NCBI GenBank assembly: GCA_929200515.1
Contig: CAKNAD010000014.1
Coordinates: 1-23,241 of the forward strand
Origin: Candidatus Gorgonimonas leptogorgiae
GTDB taxonomy: Bacteria > Pseudomonadota > Gammaproteobacteria > Pseudomonadales > Endozoicomonadaceae
Direction: 5' to 3'
Length of the DNA: 23,241 nucleotides
Below the pieces are notes generated by a model. It saw only the letters and a list, made by a program, of their open reading frames with translations, did no database searches and was not told where the DNA came from. This document shows positions 1 through 8,481 of this stretch, piece by piece. The stretch's first letter is position 1. Every line of letters starts with the position of its first letter. The position numbers were made by a program, and so were the translations under genes.

Positions 1-62
1 AAGAAGCTATGGCAGTAAGAGATAAAATAGAACTATTAAATACCAAAGCTTTTGGGCATTGA
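1..62 (+). CDS. 3' end of an unrecognised protein (partial)
   Basis: One forward frame is open from the window edge and stops at TGA 60-62. It gives a 19-residue tail ending RDKIELLNTKAFGH. The composition is protein-like, with charged residues and no low-complexity run. The product cannot be recognised from so short a piece. The gene would converge on the RING-finger gene. An in-frame extension of that gene on the opposite strand overlaps positions 36-62, so at most one of the two readings is probably real. Confidence 0.35.
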   Translation, partial: EAMAVRDKIELLNTKAFGH

Positions 63-161
63 TATGACTTCTGTAGGTCTATCATATGTCCTACTTGTAG
101 ATGCACTGGGTGTAGAGTTGTATACTATTCTGGTATTGTTTCCTATTACTAGTATTCCATC

Positions 162-794
162 TTATTCTGTAGTTATGTTATTTAACCCTCTATTGAAATT
201 ATAACTACTGCTAAATTGGTTTTGCCTTGTATTGCCTTGAGTTGGCGATGATACAATGTTAGGAAAAAAGGGATAATATTCATTAAGTATAAAATCATTC
301 TTGTGTTCAGCAAGATAAAGTTCATCCGTATAAGGATTATTCACCTGTTGTCTGGGAGAATAAGATGCATTCGCTACAGGGTTGTTATCCTGCTCTTCTT
401 TACCTTGAATTTTATTTATGCAATTTTTTTGTAAATCCCAATTATCTTTAGGATACTGATTTGATAACTTTGGCTCAATTGTATGTTTTTTTATAGCTCT
501 ATTTATGATATTAGGAATATGTCTACTAGGAGTTTTAAGTCCTTCAACAGGATCTTCTGGTATAACTTTTCGACATGAAGGACATTTTTTAGGTGATTCA
601 ATCTGCGTATAACATATGACACATAATGAAACCTCGCAACATCTAACAAGTAAAAGCTTTTCATAAAGATCCATACAAACAATACATTCAAAATCTTTAA
701 TCTCATTTAATAATGCTAATTGGGTATTAAAATAATCCTTAGCTTCGCCTGTTTCATTTATATATGTAATGCTTCCTAGTGTTGGTGATATCAT
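162..794 (-). CDS. RING-finger protein, IAP-type spacing, candidate ubiquitin-ligase effector
   Basis: This 210-residue protein carries a RING-type zinc-finger pattern at residues 37-74. The visible ligands are C37-x2-C40-x11-C52, then C58-x2-C61-x9-C71-x2-C74. The Met-Asp after C40 and the C-x11-C spacing recall the RINGs of eukaryotic IAP proteins. RING domains recruit ubiquitin-loaded E2 enzymes, so a role as a translocated E3 ligase acting in a eukaryotic host is the natural inference. The usual fourth ligand, His, is Glu54 here; the extra Cys53 could substitute. Residues 75-210 are polar, rich in Asn, Gln, Pro and Ser, and look disordered. A good Shine-Dalgarno (AGGAG, 804-808 on the complement) lies 9 nt before the ATG. 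No signal peptide or membrane segment is present. The frame stays open for 41 codons past the TAA. The RING fold is likely; the ligase activity is inferred. Confidence 0.75.
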   Translation of the reverse strand: MISPTLGSITYINETGEAKDYFNTQLALLNEIKDFECIVCMDLYEKLLLVRCCEVSLCVICYTQIESPKKCPSCRKVIPEDPVEGLKTPSRHIPNIINRAIKKHTIEPKLSNQYPKDNWDLQKNCINKIQGKEEQDNNPVANASYSPRQQVNNPYTDELYLAEHKNDFILNEYYPFFPNIVSSPTQGNTRQNQFSSSYNFNRGLNNITTE

Positions 795-803
795 ATTCTA
801 ATA

Positions 804-808
804 CTCCT
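804..808 (-). promoter_or_regulatory. Ribosome binding site of the RING-finger gene
   Basis: The complement reads AGGAG nine bases before the ATG at 794. It is one of the strongest Shine-Dalgarno matches in the window and supports this start. Confidence 0.6.
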
Positions 809-1006
809 ATGTTATTTTATTTTTAGATTATCTTCATTTTTTATAAAAAAATAGTATCTAACCGCCATTTAATTTATACCTAATATTATTTTTTTTATTA
901 AATTTTAATATAAAAGTAATAGACAGTGACTAAAGTAACTAGTTCTATATTAAAAATTATTTTTTCTGCTAACCAGATAACAATACTTGAGATAGTTTTT
1001 ATAGCT

Positions 1007-4000
1007 TCACTTATGTTGCGCAAACAAAAAATTTTCTTTGCAAGGTGCAAGCAGTTCTGTGAGTTTAGTAAACTGTTCTCTATTATCTTTATAACTTGTG
1101 GTATAACTCACAACTAAACTCTCGGTAGCTCGACTTAATGCTACGTAAAGCAGGCGAATTGCTTCACGGTTGCCATACCAAGTGTTATAATTTTTTTCAA
1201 TTGCTTGTGGAACCAATACAGTTTTAAATTCTAAACCTTTGGCACCGTGAATAGTACAAACTATAGCATCATAGTGTGCTGTATCTATTAAATCAGATTC
1301 TTGTAAAGTAAACAGTCTTTCAACTAAAGGATTTTTTTCGTTAACTAAATTATCAAATACACCACGATACTCATTAGTTATTAGCCAAGGAACTAATTTT
1401 TTCTGTATATCTTCTTCTGTTATTTCTAAACTGTTTTTTTTATACCAGTTTGGTTGTTGCTTGGCATATGCAAACCATTCGGTTAGTATATCTGCAAGTT
1501 CAACCTGTTTATCTCCTTCTACTAGTGCTTCTAGCATGCTATCAATATCTTGGTAATGCTTAATTACTTCAGTAAAAACATCTTGATATTCTGTTAATAT
1601 GTTATCGATATTAGTAATTCTTTGTTGTAGCTGATTAATTATCTCAGTAACTAATATAACTAAATTATTCGCATTTTGTTTATGTTTTTTTAGTAAACCA
1701 AGCTCCTGAATTAAATATTCTGGCTTATATGATTTCATTCTTGGAAATAACCGTAATGACAAACTTAAGCTACTAAATTTATGGTCGTGTAATTTATAAT
1801 AATAATCTAATAAGTCATAGTTATTTGTTTCTTGTTGTAAATTTAACCGTAATATACTGTAATTAAAACCATCATCATGACTGATTAACGGACAATCAGT
1901 AATAAATTTAAAAAATTCTTCTGCAACTACAGCAAAGCTAGATGCTGTTGCTATATCTTCTAAACTAATATTAGTAAATTTTTGGCTAGCTAAAAAATCA
2001 TCTTTTAACTCAGAATAAGGTTCAAAATCTTGGTTAATACATTGCGAAAATTCAGCTGTAATTTTACCTTGTATAATTTTTACTGCTGTTAATTTAATAA
2101 TTTTAGCATCAAGTTTATCACTAATTGTAATCGCATCAAAAAGAATAACACCTTGATTATTAAAGGCATTAATTAATAGTTTGATTGGGTAGTTGTCGGT
2201 GACACCTATACCTTGTGTTGGCGTAAGAATATCTGCTGGAGTTATTCCTTGTGCATTAATATGATTAACTATTTCCATAGCCTTAGATTTAGTCATTTTA
2301 GTTTTATTTTTAGCAAACCGATAAACTAGTCGCCACCAATCTTTAGTACTTTCGCTTTTGCGATAAATACGCAATAAACTAAGCCAGTCTTGAATCACAG
2401 CTTTGTTCATTAAGCCACTTCCCAAATAAATACAATTAAGACCTTGATTTTTAAGCTCATCATAATATTGTTTACATGCATTATTACTTCTTAATACAAT
2501 AGCAACATTTTTTTTAGAAATTAATGGCATTTGTTTAACAAGCTGTATATTTTCAGCTAGTTCTTGTTCTTCATTTGTATATTCAATTAAATGCTGTTGC
2601 TTTTCTGTATTAGTAATTGTTGTTTGCATTGCAGGTAACTGCCAGTGATACTGCCGGTAGCTATTTAATAAATTAATAATTTCTGCAGTTGAACGATAAT
2701 TTTGCATTAAACTATGAGATTGATAGTTTTTAGTATTTTTATTAAATAAAGTTATACTAGCATTCCGAAAACTATATATTAATTGTTCTGGATCACCTGC
2801 AACTAAAAGATGAGTTTCTCGATGGCTTAGCTGCTTAATTATACCCCATTGTATTGGCGATAAATCCTGTACTTCATCTACCTGAATAAAATCTTGAGTT
2901 ATCTTTTGCTGTATTAATTCTTGCAAACCTAAAAATAATATATCATCAAAATCTAAAGTTTTATAGTTAAACTTTGCCTGTTTAAATTGATTAAATACTT
3001 GCCATATTTTATTAGCTGTAATCATTTTATCATTATAGTGAAATTCTTCCATTGCGCTATAGATCAAATTAGGTATTTGATTTCTTAAAATTATTATTAT
3101 ATCATCTAGATTTATATTTAAATAGTCGTCTATCAATATCATATATACATAACAACTAAAAAATAAACTAGTAAATTTTTTTAAGTATTTCGGTTTTCCT
3201 CTTAGATAACACTTATTGCATAATGCAAACCATGTATCGTTAACTTTTACGTTGGAAGGTGTATCTTGAATATTTTTGATAATATTATCAAGAATTTCTG
3301 TGCGGTAGTAATCATCAAGAATACTGAAATTATTAAATTGCTTATTAAATGTTTCACTATCACGCAAAACATTTAAACAAAAACCATGAAAAGTACCAAT
3401 AAAAGGATGGCGTTTTCCAATAACTTTTTTTACTCTATGGCGTAATTCTGTTGCCGCTTTATTAGTAAAGGTTAAGCACAATATTTGTTCTTCATCATAC
3501 TTATTAATAGCTAGCTTAACTCTTTCGGTTAACACGCTAGTTTTGCCAGTTCCTGGAGGAGCTTGTAACAAATGCTTGCCAGTTGTTAATGCAATTATTT
3601 CTTGTTGAGCTTTATTAAGTTGTAGCTCTTGTGTTATTTGTTCCTGGCTGTCAAAATCTTTATTATCAAGAGATTGTTCGATTGTAGTTAAGATTGGTGT
3701 TTGTATTGCTGACTGTATTTGTAGCTGTTGTTCTAATTGCTTACATTTTTCTTCTAACTCATTTTTTTCCTGTTCTATCTGTTGCTTTTCAGCCTGTAAT
3801 TCTTTTGTAAGGCTAGTATTTGTATGATCATCTGCTTTAATTTTTTCCTTTAATTCTAGCTTCTCCTGAGATAAAGCTAAAATTCTATTTTCTGCTTCTT
3901 TAAGTTGTGCTTTTTTTTCTTCATGTTTTTTAGCGGTTGTCCTGTCAATTTCAAGTGCTTGCTGATTTTTTTGTTCTAGTTGTTTGCACTGTTTTGCTAA

Positions 4001-5260
4001 AATATTTTTTTCTTGTTCTAATTGTTTGTATTGAGTTTCTAAAGCATTTTTTTCCTGTTCTATCTGTTGCTTTTCAGTCTGTAATTTTTTTGTAGTGCTA
4101 GTATTTTTATGATCATCTGCTATAATTTTTTTATTTAATTTTAGCTGGTTCTGAGATAAAGCTAAAATTTTATTTTCTGCTTCTTCAAGTTGTATTTTTT
4201 TCTCTTCATATTTTTTAGCAATTGTACTATCAATTTCAAGCGATTGCTGATTTTTTTGTTCTAGTTGTTGATACTGTTTTGCTAAAATATTTTTTTCTTG
4301 TTCTAATCGCTTGTATTGAGTTTCTAAAGCATTTTTTTCCTGTTCTATCTGTTGCTTTTCAGTCTGTAATTTTTTTGTAGTGCTAGTATTTTTATGATCA
4401 TCTGCTATAATTTTTTTATTTAATTTTAGCTGGTTCTGAGATAAAGCTAAAATTTTATTTTCTGCTTCTTCAAGTTGTATTTTTTTCTCTTCATATTTTT
4501 TAGCAATTGTACTATCAATTTCAAGCGATTGCTGATTTTTTTGTTCTAGTTGTTGGTACTGTTTTTCTAGAATATTTTTTTCTTGTTTTAATCGCTTGCA
4601 TTGAGCTTCTAAAGCATTTTTTTCCTGTTCTATCTGTTGCTTTTCAGTTTGTAATTTTTTTGTAATGCTAGTATTTGTATGATCATCTGCTATAATTTTT
4701 TTATTTAATTTTAGCTGGTTCTTCAATAAAGCTAAAATTTTATTTTCCGCTTTTTCAATTTGTACTTTTTTCTCTTCATGCTCTTTAGCAATTGTCCCAT
4801 CAATTTCAAGTGCTTGCTGATTTTTTTGTTCTAGTTTTCTTCTAGGCAATATATTTATATCAAACACAATAGCAAGTATATTTTTTTTATAGATTTTTTT
4901 AATTAAATAATTAACTAATTTTGTGGCGCACTTAAATAGCTCTATTATATCTTTATCTGGATAAGGATTATTACCAATATAATGATGGCAGGCTTTATTG
5001 CCTGCCCAATGGATTTGATCTATAGCTTCACAAACATTAGGGGTAAACATTTTATTATAGTTATATTCATTTTTTAATTCCTGAATAGTTATTTTTTTAT
5101 GTTTCAAACCAAAACATAATTTTAAAAAACCCTCACAAAACCGACGTAATTGAGTTGCAACTTTATTGTTATACCCGTCAATAAATAGCTTTTCAGCTTC
5201 ATGAATATAATTAAATAAATCTGGATCTAAGTCTTTAAGAACTGAAAAATTAGATTGCAT
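1007..5260 (-). CDS. DUF4145-like / coiled-coil / UvrD-type superfamily 1 helicase
   Basis: This 1417-residue protein has three parts. Residues 1-135 resemble DUF4145/HEPN-type domains: an AEKLFIDGY helix, the run LRRFCEGFLK, and WAGNKACHH matching the usual GNxAxH signature. Residues 143-511 are four 95-residue Glu/Lys/Gln-rich heptad-like repeats, predicted as a long coiled coil. From about residue 540 comes a complete UvrD/PcrA-like helicase. Its motifs are Walker A APPGTGKT (567-574), motif Ia TFTNKAATELR, a GTFHGFC segment, motif II with VDEVQDLSP, motif III AGDPEQLIYSFR, motif IV QNYRS, motif V TIHGAKGLEF, and motif VI LLYVALSRA near the C-terminus. It should unwind DNA 3'-5' using ATP. 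DUF4145 is known from restriction subunits and other defence proteins, so anti-phage or nucleic-acid surveillance is possible but unproven. It is about twice the length of UvrD because of the N-terminal additions. No strong ribosome binding site precedes the ATG. Confidence 0.9.
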   Translation of the reverse strand: MQSNFSVLKDLDPDLFNYIHEAEKLFIDGYNNKVATQLRRFCEGFLKLCFGLKHKKITIQELKNEYNYNKMFTPNVCEAIDQIHWAGNKACHHYIGNNPYPDKDIIELFKCATKLVNYLIKKIYKKNILAIVFDINILPRRKLEQKNQQALEIDGTIAKEHEEKKVQIEKAENKILALLKNQLKLNKKIIADDHTNTSITKKLQTEKQQIEQEKNALEAQCKRLKQEKNILEKQYQQLEQKNQQSLEIDSTIAKKYEEKKIQLEEAENKILALSQNQLKLNKKIIADDHKNTSTTKKLQTEKQQIEQEKNALETQYKRLEQEKNILAKQYQQLEQKNQQSLEIDSTIAKKYEEKKIQLEEAENKILALSQNQLKLNKKIIADDHKNTSTTKKLQTEKQQIEQEKNALETQYKQLEQEKNILAKQCKQLEQKNQQALEIDRTTAKKHEEKKAQLKEAENRILALSQEKLELKEKIKADDHTNTSLTKELQAEKQQIEQEKNELEEKCKQLEQQLQIQSAIQTPILTTIEQSLDNKDFDSQEQITQELQLNKAQQEIIALTTGKHLLQAPPGTGKTSVLTERVKLAINKYDEEQILCLTFTNKAATELRHRVKKVIGKRHPFIGTFHGFCLNVLRDSETFNKQFNNFSILDDYYRTEILDNIIKNIQDTPSNVKVNDTWFALCNKCYLRGKPKYLKKFTSLFFSCYVYMILIDDYLNINLDDIIIILRNQIPNLIYSAMEEFHYNDKMITANKIWQVFNQFKQAKFNYKTLDFDDILFLGLQELIQQKITQDFIQVDEVQDLSPIQWGIIKQLSHRETHLLVAGDPEQLIYSFRNASITLFNKNTKNYQSHSLMQNYRSTAEIINLLNSYRQYHWQLPAMQTTITNTEKQQHLIEYTNEEQELAENIQLVKQMPLISKKNVAIVLRSNNACKQYYDELKNQGLNCIYLGSGLMNKAVIQDWLSLLRIYRKSESTKDWWRLVYRFAKNKTKMTKSKAMEIVNHINAQGITPADILTPTQGIGVTDNYPIKLLINAFNNQGVILFDAITISDKLDAKIIKLTAVKIIQGKITAEFSQCINQDFEPYSELKDDFLASQKFTNISLEDIATASSFAVVAEEFFKFITDCPLISHDDGFNYSILRLNLQQETNNYDLLDYYYKLHDHKFSSLSLSLRLFPRMKSYKPEYLIQELGLLKKHKQNANNLVILVTEIINQLQQRITNIDNILTEYQDVFTEVIKHYQDIDSMLEALVEGDKQVELADILTEWFAYAKQQPNWYKKNSLEITEEDIQKKLVPWLITNEYRGVFDNLVNEKNPLVERLFTLQESDLIDTAHYDAIVCTIHGAKGLEFKTVLVPQAIEKNYNTWYGNREAIRLLYVALSRATESLVVSYTTSYKDNREQFTKLTELLAPCKENFLFAQHK
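3728..4834 (-). repeat. Four tandem 285-bp repeats encoding the helicase coiled coil
   Basis: The word GATCATCTGC recurs at 3826, 4111, 4396 and 4681, exactly 285 bp apart. Each unit encodes 95 residues beginning LEQKNQQ (residues 143, 238, 333 and 428), and the fourth is shortened to about 84. The two central units (about 3980-4264 and 4265-4549) share an identical run of over 200 bp and differ in only a few residues, which points to recent duplication. The period is a multiple of three, so copy-number change would keep the helicase in frame. Confidence 0.95.
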
Positions 5261-5484
5261 AACTACTTATAAATAAAATAATGTGTTAAATTTATTTGCT
5301 TACCTATTTATAAGTATAAATCATATTATTAATATAGGTTCTGCAGTTTGCATTTTTTGAAAAGCAATCAGGTATAACTGTGTTCAATATTTGACATCCT
5401 AGCATTTTTTTCATAAACAATTACTAAATTTAATGTTAAAAAATACTAAAACAACATACAAACTCAAAAATTTAGTGCTGTTTA

Positions 5485-5595
5485 CTTATACACGTGGCAG
5501 ATGAAAATGCTAAGTTTCAGGGTTAAAATGGTTCAATTCAAAGCAAAATACCTAGGAATGCAAGTGCATTTCTAGGTATTTTAACGATTAAGTAA
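5485..5595 (+). repeat. Dispersed palindromic repeat, copy A (best-preserved)
   Basis: This is the clearest copy of a repeat of about 100 bp seen several times in the window. It has a conserved left part containing GCAGATGAAAATGCTA (5497-5512), a GGTTCAATTC stretch, then a hairpin at 5545-5582. The hairpin has 18-base arms paired throughout except for one G-T pair, and a two-base centre. The tail TTTTAAC and a nearby AAGTAA recur in copy B. It resembles a MITE- or REP-type element, but no terminal inverted repeats or target duplication could be defined. Confidence 0.8.
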
Positions 5596-5607
5596 TATCA
5601 GATTACC

Positions 5608-5642
5608 AGCATATACAGCTTCAAATAGAAGCGGTATATGCT
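5608..5642 (+). repeat. 15-bp imperfect hairpin upstream of tusE
   Basis: The arms AGCATATACAGCTTC (5608-5622) and GAAGCGGTATATGCT (5628-5642) pair with one mismatch around a five-base loop. No T-run follows, so it is not a classical intrinsic terminator. A related but decayed sequence with TACAGCTTC lies near 8500, after the secreted-protein gene, and another near 18970. It may be a second small repeat family. Confidence 0.6.
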
Positions 5643-5670
5643 AGATAAAAACAATTTATTGTGGTATCAT
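5642..5670 (+). promoter_or_regulatory. Candidate sigma-70 promoter of tusE (extended -10)
   Basis: A -10-like TATCAT (5665-5670) is preceded by TGG, an extended -10 form. A weak -35, TAGATA (5642-5647), lies 17 bp upstream. It would give a leader of about 40 bases. In a genome this AT-rich such matches are common, so the call is tentative. Confidence 0.3.
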
Positions 5671-5717
5671 ACGATTATATAAAACTTGGAAGCACTTAAC
5701 AGCTAATTTAAATTATT

Positions 5718-6029
5718 ATGAATAATATCCTTGATAAACACGGCTTCTTACAAAATGGTTCTGAATGGAATAGTACTATAGCAAAGCATATTGCTTTGCA
5801 ATTAGGCATTAAATTAACTGAGCCTCATTGGGAAATCATTCACTTAATACGTGAGTTTTATCAATTGTATCAATTAGCACCATCGCAAAGGCCTTTAGTA
5901 AATTATATTACTAAAAAGCTAGGAAAAGAAAAAGGTACTAGTATCTATCTGATGAAATTATTTCTAGGTAGTCCTGCTATCAATATAGCTAAAATAGCCG
6001 GATTACCAAAACCAGATAATTGCTTTTAG
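5718..6029 (+). CDS. tusE: TusE, sulfur-relay protein for tRNA 2-thiouridine synthesis (DsrC family)
   Basis: This 103-residue protein matches the TusE/DsrC family over its full length, including the C-terminal AGLPKPDNCF block. TusE takes persulfide sulfur from the TusBCD complex and hands it to MnmA for s2U34 formation in the tRNA wobble position, in the cytoplasm. The penultimate C102 is the sulfur-carrying residue. The second cysteine of true DsrC (11 residues before it) is Ala91 here, which favours TusE over a dissimilatory sulfite reductase partner. dusA follows 42 bp after the stop, so the two tRNA-modification genes may be co-transcribed. No strong Shine-Dalgarno is seen before the ATG, but the N-terminus aligns with the usual family start. 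Confidence 0.9.
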   Translation: MNNILDKHGFLQNGSEWNSTIAKHIALQLGIKLTEPHWEIIHLIREFYQLYQLAPSQRPLVNYITKKLGKEKGTSIYLMKLFLGSPAINIAKIAGLPKPDNCF

Positions 6030-6071
6030 TATAAAACAAATTGAAAATATTTATTGTAGTTGAGATACCAA

Positions 6072-7061
6072 ATGAATTCTAACGATAAATTAAATAGAAC
6101 TTTTGCTGTAGCTCCGATGATGGATTGGACAGATAAACACTGCAGGTTCTTTCATAGAATATTATCAAAAAATGCTTTATTGTATACAGAAATGATAACA
6201 ACCGGAGCGTTAATTCATGGTGATACTGCTAAATTTTTACAGTATAACTTAGAAGAGCAACCTCTTGCCATACAGTTAGGTGGTTCAGATATCACAGAGT
6301 TAGCAATCTGTTCTAAACTAGCAGCGAAACATGGGTTTTCTGAAATTAATTTAAATGTAGGTTGTCCTAGTGATAGAGTGCAACGAGGTAAAATAGGTGC
6401 TTGCCTAATGGCGGAGCCGCAACATGTAGCTCAGTTAGTAAAAGCTATGAAAGATGCAGTTGATATTCCGGTTACTGTTAAGCACCGTATAGGTATAACC
6501 GGCAGATCTACATATAACGAGCTAGTTGAGTTTGTTGGTTTACTACATGAAGCTGGATGCGATGCCTTTATAGTTCATGCACGAGAAGCTATTCTTACTG
6601 GAATGTCACCTAAATTAAACAGACAAGTTCCACCATTAAAATATGACTGGGTTTATAATATTAAAAAAGCATTTCCGTCGGCTAACATTGTTATCAACGG
6701 AGGAATAGATAATATTGATGCTATAAAACAGCATTTGCAACAAGTAGATGGAGTAATGTTAGGCAGAGCAGCCTATAAAAACCCTTATATTTTAGCAGAA
6801 GTAGAAAAACAATTATTTCATAATGATGCTATAAGTAGAGCTAATGTTATTAATAAGATGATTCCGTATATACTATCAGAGATAAAAAATGGTGTTAAAA
6901 TTAAGTATATAACAAAACATATGTTAGGCTTATTAAAAGGTATGCCTAAAGGCAGGTTATTTCGTATACAATTAGATCAACTACAAACATCGAAATATGA
7001 TGATATCGCAAGTACTATTAAGGCTATCGAACAATTAGCTAATGATTATTGTCATCTTTAG
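6072..7061 (+). CDS. dusA: tRNA-dihydrouridine(20/20a) synthase DusA
   Basis: The protein reduces uridine to dihydrouridine at U20/U20a of the tRNA D-loop with FMN and NADPH. Numbered from the ATG it has 329 residues, typical of DusA. The N-terminal VAPMMDWTDKHCR block is DusA-specific. The catalytic cysteine is C98 in NVGCPSDRVQRG. Later come the FMN-site segments KHRIG and VHAR, then INGGI and LGRAAYKNP. The C-terminal helical domain, which binds tRNA, is present. The frame also opens from a TTG at 6060, four codons upstream, but the ATG at 6072 is preferred because the TTG has no ribosome binding site. It follows tusE closely. Confidence 0.95.
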   Translation: MNSNDKLNRTFAVAPMMDWTDKHCRFFHRILSKNALLYTEMITTGALIHGDTAKFLQYNLEEQPLAIQLGGSDITELAICSKLAAKHGFSEINLNVGCPSDRVQRGKIGACLMAEPQHVAQLVKAMKDAVDIPVTVKHRIGITGRSTYNELVEFVGLLHEAGCDAFIVHAREAILTGMSPKLNRQVPPLKYDWVYNIKKAFPSANIVINGGIDNIDAIKQHLQQVDGVMLGRAAYKNPYILAEVEKQLFHNDAISRANVINKMIPYILSEIKNGVKIKYITKHMLGLLKGMPKGRLFRIQLDQLQTSKYDDIASTIKAIEQLANDYCHL

Positions 7062-7065
7062 CATG

Positions 7066-7092
7066 TATACACATTCTAGTTAAAGGTGTATA
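7066..7092 (+). terminator. Weak hairpin after dusA
   Basis: TATACAC (7066-7072) pairs with GTGTATA (7086-7092) across a 13-base loop. There is no T-run, so termination is a guess based on its position just after the stop codon. Confidence 0.25.
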
Positions 7093-7191
7093 TTAATATT
7101 TGTTAGAATGTTCTTGCAGAAAATAAATAGATTAACTAAAGTTAATCTACAGACTATCTTATTATAATAATTAAAAACGAAGATCCCCTTT

Positions 7192-8481
7192 ATGAATTAT
7201 AAAAATATTATAAATATTAGCTTATTGATTTTTAGTTTTTATCTTAATTATTCTTATGGCTATGATCTTTATCTTGGAACAAAGTATCATATTATGGTAG
7301 ATAAAAAATTATCTGGAGTTATAAATACAGAATTTCAAATGCATCATGACGCAATGACAAAACAATACGACATATCTACATGTAATTATAAAATAACATT
7401 TTTTCAGCATAACCTAGTAAAAAACAACAATTTAGATTCTACTAAGAATATAAATCAAGATGTGCATTCAAATATTATAAGATATCAAAAAGAACAATCT
7501 TTTCTTACCGATAATTTAACCTATAAAAGTATTCTTCCATTAGAATGGGATTTTTTTAATTGTTTTCAAGCTATACAGAATGATTTAGAAAAAGTTAACA
7601 ATTTAACTATTGATCTTGAATTTCAGCCAAGAGTAACACAAAAATCGATTATTTTTAAAATATGTGATTTATCATTTAATTTTTATCTATCTAATAGTCG
7701 AATAAATTTTTTAATTTTTAGTAATATTAAAAATGCCAATTTTATATCAATGAACCAATCAAAATATAATGAACAAGAAGTTTATGAAAATATATCATTG
7801 ATAAGCAAGATTACCATATTAAATATAGCCTCAGTAAGTAACAACAATCTAGATAAATCTTTAAATAACAATAAACTTGAAACATCTAATAATCAATCTT
7901 ACAACGGCAATACTATTTCTAGAAGTTCTAAGGTTATTAGTATGTCAGAGGATAAAACAGAAATAATAAATAAAAAACAGGCGAAAAAGAAAAGTACTCT
8001 TCATAAAAATAAAACTATGAATTCTATATCTAATTCTCGTAACGACCAAGATATTCTATCAATATTTAATAAGTACTGTAATACTAAAATTGATCAAAAT
8101 TGTTTTTTCTTACTAGGTAAGGAGTTTATCAAATTTTTAGTAAAATCACTTAATAATATCAATAACATAGATAAAGACAATGCAATAATGCTAATAAATC
8201 CGCTTTCGCCAGCTTTTATTTTTAATAATAGTCGCATACCACAAATAAAAATGTTTAATATTTATATTTTATACCTTGATATAGAAGCTCTCGATGACAA
8301 AAAAGGCTTTATAGTTCATTTTTACCCTAAAGAAAACTTTCTAAATATTGATTTATGTACAATAAAAAAAAGATCTGACTTTGATTTCTTAACGCTATAT
8401 ATAGATGAAACTGAACATATACGTAATATTACGATAAAAGAAAACGAGCACATTATTGAATATGTATTAGATCCTTACTAA
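7192..8481 (+). CDS. Secreted protein of unknown function
   Basis: This 429-residue protein is not recognised. It opens with a typical signal peptide: a Lys-containing N-region, a hydrophobic stretch at about residues 7-20, and likely cleavage after SYG at residue 23. Residues 24-210 alternate hydrophobic and polar residues in a way that suggests beta-strands. Residues 215-285 are an Asn/Ser/Lys-rich, probably disordered linker. Residues 285-429 form a second compact domain. No transmembrane segment is seen after the signal peptide, so it should be periplasmic or secreted. It stands alone, with gaps of 130 and 162 bp to its neighbours. The absence of a known domain and the proximity to effector-like genes make a host-interaction role possible, but nothing in the sequence shows it. 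Confidence 0.75.
   Translation: MNYKNIINISLLIFSFYLNYSYGYDLYLGTKYHIMVDKKLSGVINTEFQMHHDAMTKQYDISTCNYKITFFQHNLVKNNNLDSTKNINQDVHSNIIRYQKEQSFLTDNLTYKSILPLEWDFFNCFQAIQNDLEKVNNLTIDLEFQPRVTQKSIIFKICDLSFNFYLSNSRINFLIFSNIKNANFISMNQSKYNEQEVYENISLISKITILNIASVSNNNLDKSLNNNKLETSNNQSYNGNTISRSSKVISMSEDKTEIINKKQAKKKSTLHKNKTMNSISNSRNDQDILSIFNKYCNTKIDQNCFFLLGKEFIKFLVKSLNNINNIDKDNAIMLINPLSPAFIFNNSRIPQIKMFNIYILYLDIEALDDKKGFIVHFYPKENFLNIDLCTIKKRSDFDFLTLYIDETEHIRNITIKENEHIIEYVLDPY

Larger units (their letters stand above)
5261..5717. other. Intergenic region between the divergent helicase and tusE genes
   Basis: This 457-bp region separates divergent genes and must hold both promoters. Near the helicase start is a short palindrome (5306-5321, ATTTATA/TATAAAT). 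A degenerate half-copy of the dispersed repeat may lie near 5390-5410. The centre and right hold the full repeat copy, a second hairpin and a candidate tusE promoter, each listed separately. No coding sequence was seen. Confidence 0.6.

Noticed and set aside
503..706. 67-residue reverse-strand frame
   Set aside because: It lies entirely inside the RING-finger gene in another frame, and its zinc ligands are lost in that reading.
926..1117. 63-residue forward frame at the helicase 3' end
   Set aside because: It overlaps the helicase C-terminus antisense, has hydrophobic low-complexity content and no ribosome binding site.
3728..4834. CRISPR-like regular spacing
   Set aside because: The 285-bp period is a coding repeat in frame with the helicase; there are no short repeats with unique spacers.
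5545..5582. Intrinsic terminator
   Set aside because: The hairpin is strong, but no gene ends just before it, no T-run follows, and the same sequence recurs in other contexts; it belongs to the dispersed repeat.
6060..6071. TTG start for dusA four codons upstream
   Set aside because: It has no ribosome binding site and adds residues outside the family; the ATG at 6072 is preferred.
7192..8481. Secreted Asn-rich protein as a decayed pseudogene
   Set aside because: The frame is intact over 429 codons with a good signal peptide and two compact regions, so it is kept as a real gene of unknown function.
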